Assembly: GCA_902539295.1 (NCBI GenBank)
Contig: CACBIM010000001.1
Coordinates: forward strand, 186,001-250,000
Direction of reading: 5' to 3'
Source: an uncultured SAR116 cluster alpha proteobacterium
Lineage (GTDB): Bacteria; Pseudomonadota; Alphaproteobacteria; Puniceispirillales; GCA-002684695
DNA length: 64,000 nt
Position 1 is the first letter of the stretch. Every line of letters begins with the position of its first letter. The notes under the pieces are model-generated. The model saw nothing but the letters and a program-made list of their open reading frames with translations, searched no databases and was not told the origin of the DNA. This document shows positions 50,345 to 59,593 of the stretch, piece by piece. The translations under genes were made by a program, and so were the position numbers.

Positions 50345-50372
50345 ATACTTTCCAATGTTATCCAGAAAGTAT
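50345..50372 (+). terminator. Weak hairpin after yaaA
   Basis: The arms atactttc and gaaagtat enclose a 12-base loop and are followed by an A/T-rich tail. It is a plausible but weak terminator for yaaA. The rest of the gene-free stretch 50333-50747 holds the prophage fossil described separately. Confidence 0.4.
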
Positions 50373-50403
50373 GTAAAAAAATTGATTTTACAATCTAAAA
50401 AAG

Positions 50404-50431
50404 TGGCGAGAGTGACAAGACTTGAAGTCGT
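50404..50431 (-). other. Decayed tRNA 3'-end / att-like site (left)
   Basis: 28 bases match the tRNA 3'-end fragment at 59431-59458 with only four differences, in the same orientation, and diverge after that. The T-arm pairing is broken by the changes, so it is not functional as RNA. I read it as the attachment scar of an older, related prophage. Confidence 0.7.
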
Positions 50432-50559
50432 TACAGTAGTTAATAAAAACAATTACTTAGCACCTCTAGTCACATTTTAGTTGGCATATTGACCATTTTT
50501 GCAGTGACGACTTTTATACAAGAATTGTTACAAAACTGCTAAAAGTAAATCAAGCTTTT

Positions 50560-50650
50560 TTGCTTGTCTTATTTTTGAGTTTTTTGAAATCTGCACCTGT
50601 GATTTGGTTTTGGGTAGTGCTACCTTTGTAAGTTTTTTTTGTTAATGTAA
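50560..50650 (-). pseudogene. Fossil of the terminal prophage gene
   Basis: This stretch is about 80% identical to 59610-59700, the 3' part of the 42-aa phage gene at 59594-59722, but has an internal one-base deletion and lacks start and stop. The minus-strand K-K-L-x-K-V-A-x-P-x-T-K core is still readable. Distance from the att-like scar (about 156 bases) is close to that in the intact copy (about 163). Confidence 0.75.
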
Positions 50651-50726
50651 AATAAAAATATAAAACATTAAATACGGATTTTCTTTAAAACCGTCATTTG
50701 CTTACTTTATAGAACATAAAAATTAA

Positions 50727-50785
50727 GAGCTCTTATAGATATTTATTTTAGGTTCTATAGGATTTTATCCAATTTTCATAAGATA
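50727..50785. repeat. Direct repeat, right copy (3' end of hydantoinase B)
   Basis: This is the partner of 49391-49450. It covers the last codons and stop of the hydantoinase B gene. It then continues into a degenerate version of the ABC-F start (ATA in place of ATG, same gagctc). Confidence 0.85.
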
Positions 50786-52565
50786 TACCTATTGATTTAT
50801 GAAATAATTTAAAGTGAGAGAATTTATAGTTATTATTTTTTTTTAATATCTTTCGTTTTAAAATTGTTTCATTTTTATCTACTTTATTTTTTGAGATTAT
50901 TACACCGTAAACTTGCTCAGCATAATCCTTATCAATTAAATCATTTAGAAAATCATTTAAAACCTTCTTTGGATTTCTTTGTAAAGGATTTCCAAAACCA
51001 CCACCACCGGCTTGTATATGAATAAATTCATCATTTTGAACCATTTTTATTGCTGACATCGGACATACAGGAAGTAAGATTTTTTTATTACCAGATCTAA
51101 TAATATTCCATGAAGGAGTTCCTGGAAGTCCACCTTTGAGCCCGTAGGGAGTTATTGACCGCCTATCTGATCTCATTACTAATTCTGCTTCTGTTTCTAA
51201 AAGACGATAGCCTCTTACTAAAGCCATTCCACCCCTATTTTTTCCGGGGCCACCTGAATTTTTTACAAAGGCATATTTAGTTATTTGCACAGGTTGTTGG
51301 CTTTCCAAAACTTCAATCGGTGTATTACTTAAATTAGCAGCAGGATTTGAAATTCCTTCAAATCCATCTGAGAATGAAGAGCCACCCCAGCAACCCATTA
51401 ATCCACCAGATGCCAAAAAAGGTTTATTATTCTTATCTCTACCTGAAATATGTGGTGCAGAAGATCCACCTTCATTTGCAGCAGGAATTCTATCAGGTAA
51501 TATTTTAGAAAATGCACCCAAAATAGTATCAAACATTCTAAAGCATATAATACCTCTAGCGCCACATGCTGCTGGTTCATTTGGATTAACAATACTTCCT
51601 TTTGGAGCTTTAACAGATATTGCCCTCATATACCCTTCACAATTTGGCATTTTTACAGCTAAAGCACATCTAACTCCTAAGTATGACATTGCATGTGTAG
51701 TTGGCAAAGGACCATTTATGGCAGCTTTTACTTGTGGTGAAGTACCAGTCCAATCAACAGTTATATTATCTTTTTTGATATTTAAATTAACTGCAAATTT
51801 GATTGGCTCTGGATTTTCTCCTAACCCGTCTAGATAATCTTCAAATTTATAGGTTCCATTAGGGAGTCTTGAAATATTATTTCTAATAATTCTTTCAGCA
51901 TAATTATGAATTTCTTCACTAATCATTCTAAATTTTTTTCTTCCATACATTTCAAAAAGTTCTATAAAAGCTTTTTCTCCAGTATAACATGCTGCAACTT
52001 GAGATTTTATGTCACCCAAAACACTTTTTGGCATTCTTGTATTTTTTTGAATTATCTCAAAGATTGCTTTGTTAGGCTCATCATTTTCATATAATTTTAA
52101 TATGGGAAGTCTAAGTCCTTCTTGATAAATTTCCTTTGAAAACACTCCCATACCTCCAGGTGCAATTCCACCAACGTCAGTTTGATGTGCCAAGGTAGCT
52201 GTATAACCTTCTATTGCACCATTTATAAATATTGGTTTTATTATATAAAAATCTGGTAAGTGCATTCCACCTGAACCATATGGATCATTAAAAATAAAAA
52301 CATCACCTTTATTCATATTATCTCTTTGCTGATAAACTAAATTTTTCATTGCATGAGGAAATGATCCTAAATGAACAGGATTTGTTAGACCTTGTGCAAT
52401 CGTTTTACCAGAAAAATCACACACTGCTGTTGAGTAATCCATGGAATCTCTGACAATATTAGAGTATGCGGCACGCATTATGACAAGAGCTAATTCATCT
52501 GCAATTGATGACAAAGCATTTTGGACAATTTCTAGAGTAATTGGATCAATAGATAATTTTGCCAT
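50748..52565 (-). CDS. Hydantoinase/oxoprolinase subunit B (second pair)
   Basis: This 605-aa B subunit is about 50 residues longer at the C-terminus than the copy at 35.5 kb. Motifs are F-N-D-P-Y-G-S-G-G-M-H-L-P-D near residue 91, H-Q-T-D-V-G-G near 127 and G-G-G-G-F-G-N-P-L near 547. It starts 3 bases after subunit A. Its last codons lie in the direct repeat, so the C-terminal sequence may have been altered by an insertion event. Confidence 0.9.
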   Translation of the reverse strand: MAKLSIDPITLEIVQNALSSIADELALVIMRAAYSNIVRDSMDYSTAVCDFSGKTIAQGLTNPVHLGSFPHAMKNLVYQQRDNMNKGDVFIFNDPYGSGGMHLPDFYIIKPIFINGAIEGYTATLAHQTDVGGIAPGGMGVFSKEIYQEGLRLPILKLYENDEPNKAIFEIIQKNTRMPKSVLGDIKSQVAACYTGEKAFIELFEMYGRKKFRMISEEIHNYAERIIRNNISRLPNGTYKFEDYLDGLGENPEPIKFAVNLNIKKDNITVDWTGTSPQVKAAINGPLPTTHAMSYLGVRCALAVKMPNCEGYMRAISVKAPKGSIVNPNEPAACGARGIICFRMFDTILGAFSKILPDRIPAANEGGSSAPHISGRDKNNKPFLASGGLMGCWGGSSFSDGFEGISNPAANLSNTPIEVLESQQPVQITKYAFVKNSGGPGKNRGGMALVRGYRLLETEAELVMRSDRRSITPYGLKGGLPGTPSWNIIRSGNKKILLPVCPMSAIKMVQNDEFIHIQAGGGGFGNPLQRNPKKVLNDFLNDLIDKDYAEQVYGVIISKNKVDKNETILKRKILKKNNNYKFSHFKLFHKSIGISYENWIKSYRT

Positions 52566-52568
52566 ATA

Positions 52569-54671
52569 CTATATCTTCTTTAAAATGATATTCATATACT
52601 GATCTGTAAATGCATACCAATTTTTTGGAATAATAATTGTTGTATCATACTCTTCTATAATTGATGGTCCATATATTTTATGTCTACCAAGCTCATGTCT
52701 TCCAGTAAAAACTTTCCCTTTTTTTCTGCCATATGGTTTTGTAAAATAAATAAATCTTTTAGATTTTGGCTCAATAAATTTTGATTTTTTTTCTATATTA
52801 AATGTATTTTTACTTGGTAAACTTATAGAAACTCTTACATTCACAAGCTCAACAGTTTCATTAGGGGAAGAGTTACTATACAATTTTTGATGCTCGAAAT
52901 GAAAAAGTTTTTTTATTTTTTCTATATTTGATAAATGCTTCCTATTTACATTTACTGAAATTTCATAAGCCTGGCCTAGATATCTTAGATCAAGGAATAA
53001 AGACTCATTAAATCTTTTATTATTTTTTTGAACTTTTGGAAATTCTGATTTTGCGGTTTCTATTAATTTATCAAAAACTTTAATTAATTTTGATGTAGTT
53101 AAATTATCTAATAATACTTGAAAAGATTGAACTTTTTCATATGTGGAATTTGCATAAAGCAGTCCTAAAGCACTAAGCACACCTGAATTATTTGGTATTA
53201 AAATTTTAGAAATATTTAAATCATCCGCAATTGAAGAAGCAAGTAATGATCCGTTACCTCCATAAACAACTAAAGTATAACTCCTTGGATCTTTCCCCTG
53301 ATATGTTGTAACTGATTTAACAGCACGAACCATATTACCAATTGCAATTTTTAAAATTCCATTTGCTGTCTCATAAATGTTAAGATTTATTTTTTTTGAA
53401 ATTTTTTCTTTTATGGCTGCCTCTGATAACTTTCCATCAATCGGCATTGAGCCACCAAGTAAAAATTTTGAATTAAGAAATCCTAAAACTATATTAGCAT
53501 CTGTTAAAGTAATTTCTTTTCCACCTTTATTATATGCTATTGGACCTGGATATGAGCCTGCACTTTTGGGACCTACTTTTAATAGATGGCCTTCATCAAA
53601 CCAAACTATACTACCTCCACCTGCACCTATTTCTGATATATCAATAAAGGGAAGTTTTACTGCATACCCAGCACCCCTTGTTAACTTGCTAGATAAATTT
53701 ATACCAGAGCCTACTTCATATTCTGAAGTTCTTTTGGGTTCAAAATTTTCAATTAGAGCTGTTTTTGCAGTAGTTCCACCAATATCAAGAGTAATCACTT
53801 CTTTAATATTTTTTTTCATAGCTAACTCAACTGCTGCAATAACTCCAGCTGCTGGACCTGATTCAAGTAAATAGGCTGGACTTCTTATAGCAGATTTAAA
53901 TAACATTTGACCGCCACTTGATTGCATTACATAACAAGGGGCACTAATGCCAACATCAAGAACTCTCTTGGAAAAGTTACCTAAGTAACTTTTTATTACA
54001 GGGCCTAAATACGCATTAACAACTGTTGTGCTAGTTCTCTCATATTCTCTTATTTCGGGAAGAATTTCATAAGATGTACATAAAAATATATCTGGGGAAA
54101 GAAGTTCCCCTAATATTTTTTTTGCTTCTTTCTCATGAATTGAATTTTTATATGAGTGCAAAAAACAAATTGCAACTGCTTCAATTTTTAGTTTATTAAT
54201 TTTTTTTGCAATAGATGTTAATTCTCCTCTATCTAAATTAACATTTATCAAACCATTGGCATCTACTCTTTCATTAACCTCAAAACGATTTTTTCTTTCA
54301 ACTAATGGTGGTGGCTTATTATATTGAAGGTTATATAATTCGGGAAATCTAACTCTTCTAAATTCAAGAATATCTCTAAAACCTTTTGTTGTGATAAGCG
54401 CTGTTCTTGCACCTTTCCCCTCTAGAATTGTATTTGTAGCTACTGTTGTTGCGTGAACAACATCTTTAGCATTATCAACATTTAATCCATGTTTAATTAT
54501 TAATTCTTTAAGGCCTTTCACCGCTCCATATGAATATTCTTCTGGGGTTGAGTTTACCTTTTTTGTAAAAATTTTGCCATCTTCTAATAACAAAACAATA
54601 TCTGTAAATGTTCCGCCTATATCAATTCCAACTCGATAGGATTTTTCAAAATTATTAGATTTTGTATTCAT
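52569..54671 (-). CDS. Hydantoinase/oxoprolinase subunit A (second pair)
   Basis: This ATP-binding subunit of 700 aa has G-I-D-I-G-G-T-F-T-D near the N-terminus, H-A-T-T-V-A-T-N-T near 73, D-I-G-G-T-T-A-K-T near 299 and the E-I-G-A-G-G-G-S-I motif. It follows the ABC transporter ATPase gene by 25 bases. The transported amino-acid-like compound, or its cyclised form, is the likely source of substrate. N-methylhydantoinase, 5-oxoprolinase and related activities all fit. Confidence 0.9.
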   Translation of the reverse strand: MNTKSNNFEKSYRVGIDIGGTFTDIVLLLEDGKIFTKKVNSTPEEYSYGAVKGLKELIIKHGLNVDNAKDVVHATTVATNTILEGKGARTALITTKGFRDILEFRRVRFPELYNLQYNKPPPLVERKNRFEVNERVDANGLINVNLDRGELTSIAKKINKLKIEAVAICFLHSYKNSIHEKEAKKILGELLSPDIFLCTSYEILPEIREYERTSTTVVNAYLGPVIKSYLGNFSKRVLDVGISAPCYVMQSSGGQMLFKSAIRSPAYLLESGPAAGVIAAVELAMKKNIKEVITLDIGGTTAKTALIENFEPKRTSEYEVGSGINLSSKLTRGAGYAVKLPFIDISEIGAGGGSIVWFDEGHLLKVGPKSAGSYPGPIAYNKGGKEITLTDANIVLGFLNSKFLLGGSMPIDGKLSEAAIKEKISKKINLNIYETANGILKIAIGNMVRAVKSVTTYQGKDPRSYTLVVYGGNGSLLASSIADDLNISKILIPNNSGVLSALGLLYANSTYEKVQSFQVLLDNLTTSKLIKVFDKLIETAKSEFPKVQKNNKRFNESLFLDLRYLGQAYEISVNVNRKHLSNIEKIKKLFHFEHQKLYSNSSPNETVELVNVRVSISLPSKNTFNIEKKSKFIEPKSKRFIYFTKPYGRKKGKVFTGRHELGRHKIYGPSIIEEYDTTIIIPKNWYAFTDQYMNIILKKI

Positions 54672-54696
54672 TTAATTTTATTATTTCAAAACTTTT

Positions 54697-55437
54697 CTAG
54701 ATTTTTAAAAGTACTTTATTAATAAATTCTTTGGCTCTCTCAGATTTTGGATTTTCAAAAAAACTTTTACTTGAAGACCTCTCAATTATTTTCCCCTCAT
54801 CCATAAAAACCACCTCATCAGCAACATCTTTTGCAAAACCCATTTCATGTGTAACAACTAACATAGACATCCCATTATCAGCTAAATCTCGCATTACTTT
54901 CAAAACTTCTGATATCATTTCTGGATCCAATGCTGATGTTGGTTCATCAAAAAGCATTAACTTTGGCTCTAAAGCTAAAGCTCGAGAAATTGCTGCTCGT
55001 TGTTGTTGACCTCCTGAGAGCTCGGCTGGATATTTATTTGCTTGATCATCGATGCCTACCCTTTCTAATAATTTCATTGCATTAAAATTAGCATCCTTTT
55101 TTGATAAGCCTTTAACTTGTATTGGTGCCAGAGTAATATTATTTAAAACTGATAAATGTGGATAAAGTTCAAAGTGCTGAAAAACCATCCCTATATTTGA
55201 CCTAATTTGAGAAATATTTTTAGCACTTTTTAAGCTTTGGCCATCAAAGATTACGTCTCCATTATCAAATTCTTCTAATTTATTTACACACCTTAAAAGA
55301 GAACTTTTACCAGACCCACTTGGCCCACATATTACAACACACTTACCTGGAAAAAATGAAATATTGATGTTTTTTAAAGCTTTATAATTTCCATATTTTA
55401 GAGATAAGTTTTTAATTTCAACTAATGGTAGACTCAT
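54697..55437 (-). CDS. Amino-acid ABC transporter ATP-binding protein
   Basis: This is a GlnQ/GltL-type ATPase. Walker [10 protein letters not shown], signature L-S-G-G-Q-Q-Q-R and Walker [13 protein letters not shown] are intact. I chose the ATG at 55437 (M-S-L-P-L-V-E, 246 aa), which follows AAGGA and does not overlap the permease gene. An upstream in-frame start adds a non-conserved leader. Confidence 0.93.
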   Translation of the reverse strand: MSLPLVEIKNLSLKYGNYKALKNINISFFPGKCVVICGPSGSGKSSLLRCVNKLEEFDNGDVIFDGQSLKSAKNISQIRSNIGMVFQHFELYPHLSVLNNITLAPIQVKGLSKKDANFNAMKLLERVGIDDQANKYPAELSGGQQQRAAISRALALEPKLMLFDEPTSALDPEMISEVLKVMRDLADNGMSMLVVTHEMGFAKDVADEVVFMDEGKIIERSSSKSFFENPKSERAKEFINKVLLKI

Positions 55438-55445
55438 AATAATCC

Positions 55446-56087
55446 TTATTCCTTTTTTTCTAAAAGAGTAGCTATTCGTGTTCCAGTGAAACAAATAATC
55501 AAATAGACAAGTGCAGCAAACAAGTATAATTCGATAGGCCTAATTGTTCTTTCAGCAACTAAAGATGTACTATGAAGAAATTCACGCATGCCAATTATAT
55601 AAGCAATAGTTGTTCCTTGAAAAACAATTACACATTCTGTAACTAATGCTGGAAGCATATTTTTAAGAGCTTGTGGTAGTATGATTAAGCGCATAGTTTG
55701 CGGATAAGTTAATCCGGTTGACTGAGCTGCTTTGATTTGCATGCTACCAACTGATTGAATACCCGATCTTACAATTTCTGCAAAGTAAGCTGAGAAAAAA
55801 ACAACAAACGCTATTAAGACAGATCCAAATGCTGGTAAGGGCCTGCCAGTTATAAGTGGCACTAAGAAAAAAAACCAGAAAACAATTAAAATTAAAGGGT
55901 TGCTTCTTAGTAAATTTACAAATATTGCAGATGGATATCTTACATATTTTTTATTACTAATTCTTCCTATAGCAATCAAACAAGCTAATGACAAACTTAG
56001 AACAATTGTAAAAAAGGCTAATTGAAAGCTAGTAAATAATCCTTTCATTAAAAAAGGTAAATTATCAATTATTACATTAAAATCCAT
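55446..56087 (-). CDS. Amino-acid ABC transporter permease (GltK-like)
   Basis: This is a 213-aa inner-membrane permease of the His/Glu/Gln family with about five helices. The EAA loop contacting the ATPase is at [14 protein letters not shown]. It pairs with the permease gene 8 bases upstream. Confidence 0.92.
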   Translation of the reverse strand: MDFNVIIDNLPFLMKGLFTSFQLAFFTIVLSLSLACLIAIGRISNKKYVRYPSAIFVNLLRSNPLILIVFWFFFLVPLITGRPLPAFGSVLIAFVVFFSAYFAEIVRSGIQSVGSMQIKAAQSTGLTYPQTMRLIILPQALKNMLPALVTECVIVFQGTTIAYIIGMREFLHSTSLVAERTIRPIELYLFAALVYLIICFTGTRIATLLEKKE

Positions 56088-56095
56088 ATTTTACC

Positions 56096-56809
56096 CTATT
56101 TTTTTCCTATCAAGCCTGGTATTCGAAGAAAATTTTCTAACCAAGTCATAAAAATTACAACCGAAGCTGTTGTAAACATATATGATAATGAGGCTACTGA
56201 GTAAGCTTCTATTCCACGAAATGTATCTGATTCAATATAAGTTGCTGCTGCAGTAATTTCAGCCACACCTATGGTTAGTGTAAGAGCTGAGTTTTTAAAA
56301 ATTGTTAAAAACTCTGATGAAATTGCAGGTATCATTATCCTAAATGCATATGGTATTACAATAAAACGATAAGTTTGAAATGTATTGAGCCCTGTGGAAA
56401 AAGCTGCATTAAATTGCCCTTTTGGAATTGATGTTATTCCAGATCTAATTTGTTCTGCAACTCTTGCAGCAGTAAACAATGACAGACCTATTAACGCAGT
56501 AAGGAATGGAACCCCATCAAGACTATTCCAAGCTCGCATCAAATCATCAGGTAATAGAAGTGGAAAAACAAAAAACCAAATAAATAATTGAACAAGCAGA
56601 GGTATATTTCTAAAAATTTCTACATAAAAAGTGCCAATAAATCTTAAAACTGGTGATTTCATCATTCTAATAGAACCAATTAAAATACCAATCGTTAAAG
56701 CAATAAACCAAGCCATCAAAGATAGTTGTACTGTGTTTAATAAACCTTCCTTAATCCAGTCTATATATGGTTCTTCGAGAAGCATACTCCAATTGAATTC
56801 ATAATTCAT
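56096..56809 (-). CDS. Amino-acid ABC transporter permease (GltJ-like)
   Basis: This 237-aa permease is the partner of the preceding one. It has the N-terminal helix pair, R-N-I-P-L-L-V-Q near residue 66, and an EAA loop at A-A-F-S-T-G-L-N-T-F-Q-T-Y-R. Length and order resemble the gltIJKL systems for acidic amino acids, though specificity is not set by the permease. Confidence 0.92.
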   Translation of the reverse strand: MNYEFNWSMLLEEPYIDWIKEGLLNTVQLSLMAWFIALTIGILIGSIRMMKSPVLRFIGTFYVEIFRNIPLLVQLFIWFFVFPLLLPDDLMRAWNSLDGVPFLTALIGLSLFTAARVAEQIRSGITSIPKGQFNAAFSTGLNTFQTYRFIVIPYAFRIMIPAISSEFLTIFKNSALTLTIGVAEITAAATYIESDTFRGIEAYSVASLSYMFTTASVVIFMTWLENFLRIPGLIGKK

Positions 56810-56811
56810 AT

Positions 56812-58017
56812 TTAGACCTTACTAAACTTCTTTTGAAAAAATTCTAAGCCATTTTTCATTTGCAAAATTCCAGAATGAATAGCTTTGACATCACTCTTAA
56901 AAACAAGCCTTAAAAAACCTTCACCGCTTGGACCAAAAGCATTACCAGGCACTGTTGCAACTTTATAGTGATTTAATAAATAATTACTTATTTCAATAGA
57001 ATTTGAACCATATGATGAAATATCAGGAAAAGCAAAAAAAGTGCCTTCGGGCAGGTGACACTCCACACCTGGAATAGATTGAAGAAGACTTACCATGATA
57101 TCTCTTTGTTGTTGATATCTATCAACAATTTTATTAATTGCCTCACCTCCCTCTCCAATATTTTTTTCTAAAACAGGAATTACACCAGCTTGAGAAAATG
57201 ACGTAGGAGATGTAACCACATGAGAATGTGCTAACAAAATCTTAGTTATTATTTCATCGTGTGAGATAGCCCAACCAATTCTCCAACCACTCATATTATA
57301 AATTTTACTTACAGTTTGAATGGTTATTGTTCTTTCAAACATTCCAGGAAAAGAAGCAATACTGAAATGTTTATTTTTATCAAATACAAAATGCTCGTAG
57401 GCCTCATCCGATAGAACAAAAATATCACGCTCAACGCATACCTTACTTATTTCAGCTAAATCATCATGTGAAAAGCATCTTCCAGTTGGATTATGCGGAT
57501 TACATAGTAGAAGTAGTTTTGTTTTAGAGTTAATTTTTTTTCTAAGTTCATTAATCAAAAATTTAAAATTATTTTTTTTATTAAGTTGCAAATGAATTGG
57601 TTTAGCTCCAACTAGATTAATCAAAGGTTCAAAACTTAAGTACCCAGGATCTTCAACTATAACCTCATCATCATAGTCCAGAATAGCAAGAAATGTGGAG
57701 AGTATAGCCTCCTTAGCACCCACAGTTACAACAATATTTTTTTCAGGATCAATATCTAATGCATTGTAATTATATACTTTTTGAGCTATTGATTTTCTTA
57801 ATTCTAAACTACCTCTTACATCAGTTGAAAGATTTCCATCAGAAGATTTCAAACTTTTTATGGCATTTTCGATAGCTTCGCTAGGCACATTTCTTTGTTT
57901 GGAAAAATCATGTATTTTTACACCTTTATTTTTTAAAAACTTTACTCGAGAGAGTAAGTTTTGAGAAACAGGTTCTGATATTTTTGAAATTCTTTTAGAA
58001 TTTAATTTTATACTCAT
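56812..58017 (-). CDS. Class I/II PLP-dependent aminotransferase
   Basis: This is a 401-aa fold-type I aminotransferase of the aspartate/kynurenine/aromatic group. The cofactor lysine is in T-V-S-K-I-Y-N-M-S-G-W-R-I-G-W; C-N-P-H-N-P-T-G-R and S-D-E-A-Y-E are present, and the final R-L-V-F-K carries the carboxylate-binding Arg. It is inserted between the solute-receptor gene and the permease genes, so it should act on the imported amino acid. Confidence 0.9.
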   Translation of the reverse strand: MSIKLNSKRISKISEPVSQNLLSRVKFLKNKGVKIHDFSKQRNVPSEAIENAIKSLKSSDGNLSTDVRGSLELRKSIAQKVYNYNALDIDPEKNIVVTVGAKEAILSTFLAILDYDDEVIVEDPGYLSFEPLINLVGAKPIHLQLNKKNNFKFLINELRKKINSKTKLLLLCNPHNPTGRCFSHDDLAEISKVCVERDIFVLSDEAYEHFVFDKNKHFSIASFPGMFERTITIQTVSKIYNMSGWRIGWAISHDEIITKILLAHSHVVTSPTSFSQAGVIPVLEKNIGEGGEAINKIVDRYQQQRDIMVSLLQSIPGVECHLPEGTFFAFPDISSYGSNSIEISNYLLNHYKVATVPGNAFGPSGEGFLRLVFKSDVKAIHSGILQMKNGLEFFQKKFSKV

Positions 58018-58042
58018 AATGCAAATTTAAAATAAAAGAATT

Positions 58043-58076
58043 ATACAGAAGAAAAGATTTAACTTTTCTTCTGTAT
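58043..58076 (-). terminator. Attenuator hairpin after the amino-acid receptor gene
   Basis: A perfect 14-bp inverted repeat (atacagaagaaaag / cttttcttctgtat) with a 6-base loop lies just downstream of the receptor gene and before the aminotransferase gene, followed on the minus strand by a T-rich stretch. It would lower expression of the downstream genes, as at the TRAP locus. Confidence 0.75.
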
Positions 58077-58085
58077 AGATTATTT

Positions 58086-59000
58086 TTAATTTAAAAATGT
58101 CTCACTTTTAAAAGGACATTGACCTTTAATGAGGTATCTTAAATTTTCAGATTGTGGCTTTTGAAAACCTGCTTTAGGATTGTTACCCGCAAACCACTCA
58201 TTATAAGTTTTGTCATACTCACCAGTTGTAACAAGATAACAAAAAGCTCCGTTTACCATATCAGTCCATTTACTATCATTATTAGGTAGGATCATAGCTT
58301 GATTGATGCAGAAAAAATCTGGCCCAGTAACTTCCCATTTATCTGGGTTAGGCGATTTTCTTGCTATTCCAATTAACGTATCATCAAGAGTTACGTGTGC
58401 ATCTGTCTTACCTTGCTCAAGCGCTATAAAACCTGAAGCATGCTTGTCAAACGTTTGTAGTTTTACAGGAGGATTAAACTCACCTGAGGCATTCATGTTA
58501 TTTATTATTCGCTCTTCTACACTAGCTTTTGTAACACCAACTCTTTTACCAGAAAGATCTTGCATAGTCTTAATACCGCTTGATTTAGCTGTAAGTTTTT
58601 TTACGCATACAGCGTTTACAGCATAAGAAAAATCAACCGCTGCTTCTCTTTTTAAAGAATGGCCAGTAGCTCCCCAGTTCCAATGATTAGTTCCATTAAG
58701 AATAAGTGGAATACGAGTTTTTGGAGTCACTGGATTTAATTTCGCATTTAGTTCAACACCAACTTTTTTTGAAATAACATCAACAATAGCTTTGCTCATT
58801 TCAACAGAAAAACCTGTCCAATTTCCTTGAGCATCAATATAAGCATAAGGTGGTGCTGCCTCTCTTGTTCCTATATTAATTTCTTTATTTTCTATTACCT
58901 TATCTAAAATACTTTCAGCTAAAGATAAAGATGAGAAACCAATACTAGCTAAACAAATAGTTAAAATGAAAGCTATTCTATGTAAAAATTCTTTTATCAT
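58086..59000 (-). CDS. Amino-acid ABC transporter substrate-binding protein (GltI-like)
   Basis: This is a 304-aa periplasmic receptor with a clear signal peptide (hydrophobic 9-25, cleavage after S-L-A). Family 3 binding-protein motifs are I-G-T-R-E-A-A-P-P-Y-A-Y and G-F-S-V-E-M-S-K-A-I. Length and the C-terminal region resemble glutamate/aspartate receptors (GltI). A good ribosome site (AAGGAGAG) precedes the ATG. It is the first gene of the unit that continues through the aminotransferase, ABC and hydantoinase genes. Confidence 0.92.
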   Translation of the reverse strand: MIKEFLHRIAFILTICLASIGFSSLSLAESILDKVIENKEINIGTREAAPPYAYIDAQGNWTGFSVEMSKAIVDVISKKVGVELNAKLNPVTPKTRIPLILNGTNHWNWGATGHSLKREAAVDFSYAVNAVCVKKLTAKSSGIKTMQDLSGKRVGVTKASVEERIINNMNASGEFNPPVKLQTFDKHASGFIALEQGKTDAHVTLDDTLIGIARKSPNPDKWEVTGPDFFCINQAMILPNNDSKWTDMVNGAFCYLVTTGEYDKTYNEWFAGNNPKAGFQKPQSENLRYLIKGQCPFKSETFLN

Positions 59001-59430
59001 AAATCTCTCCTTATTATTAAATTTTAAAATTTTAAAATTAAAAATTGTATTAATTTATTTGTACTAATTACTTTCATTGCTTAAATTGCTTATGTCAAGT
59101 TTCGACAATAAGAAATAATGACTGATAATTTTTGATATTTAAAAAAAAGACACACAAAAGACACCCATAAAATTTCTTAATTTGAGACTTCAGCATCTAT
59201 ATTAGTGAAGAGTTGATGAAGCTTGAGATCTAAACTTTACTTAAAATATGTCAAGAGGGGTGCGAGTATTTAGTCATCAAAAGTCGCCACTTTTTAGTTG
59301 TAAAAGCGTTGTAAATGGCATGTAAAGTCTTTGCGTGATAGTTGTAGGAAAATTTTATTAAATATATTTCAAACCCTTGTCCTGCCTTTAAAAAATGGCA
59401 GAAACCATAGGGCCTGAAAATTATGAAATA
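59001..59430. other. Gene-free stretch between receptor gene and prophage
   Basis: I see no convincing gene. The left part (59001-59100) is AT-rich and should contain the promoter of the receptor operon. The right part has higher GC and short unexplained elements (a repeat of agacac near 59148, agtcgccac near 59281) and may be decayed mobile DNA. Confidence 0.5.
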
Positions 59431-59468
59431 TGGCGAGAGTGACGAGACTTGAACTCGTGACTTCTGCC
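59431..59468 (-). other. tRNA 3'-end copy, proposed prophage attachment site
   Basis: Read on the minus strand, these 38 bases form the 3' half of a tRNA: the 3' strand of an anticodon stem (ggcag), a five-base variable region, a perfect T-arm (acgag-TTCAAGT-ctcgt), the acceptor 3' strand (cactctc), discriminator G and CCA. No 5' half follows to the right, so it is not a gene. Phages that integrate in the 3' end of a tRNA leave exactly such a copy at the far end. The whole tRNA should lie beyond 64 kb. Confidence 0.8.
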
Positions 59469-59573
59469 TGATTTTGATAATAATTACAGTAACTTAGCAT
59501 TTTACAGTGTCCACTCAGTGACCAATTTCACTTCCAATAGTATAGCTACTAAATACCCATACTGTCAAAGTTG

Positions 59574-59588
59574 GTGGTCACTGACCAC
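59574..59588. repeat. Palindrome after the last phage gene
   Basis: The 7-base arms gtggtca and tgaccac surround a single central C, six bases beyond the terminal phage gene's stop. There is no T run, so a protein-binding site (integrase arm site or regulator) is as likely as a terminator. A related tcagtgacc occurs at about 59515. Confidence 0.45.
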
Positions 59589-59593
59589 AAATG

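Noticed and set aside
53377-53874. Plus-strand frame of 165 codons opposite hydantoinase A
   Set aside because: It is antisense to conserved HyuA motifs, with no family match.
59001-59430. Remnant of an integrase gene beside the att site
   Set aside because: Short open stretches have several stops and no tyrosine-recombinase motif. I could not support a call.
59431-59468. Complete tRNA gene
   Set aside because: Only the T-arm, acceptor 3' strand and part of the anticodon stem are present; no D-arm or 5' acceptor strand follows.
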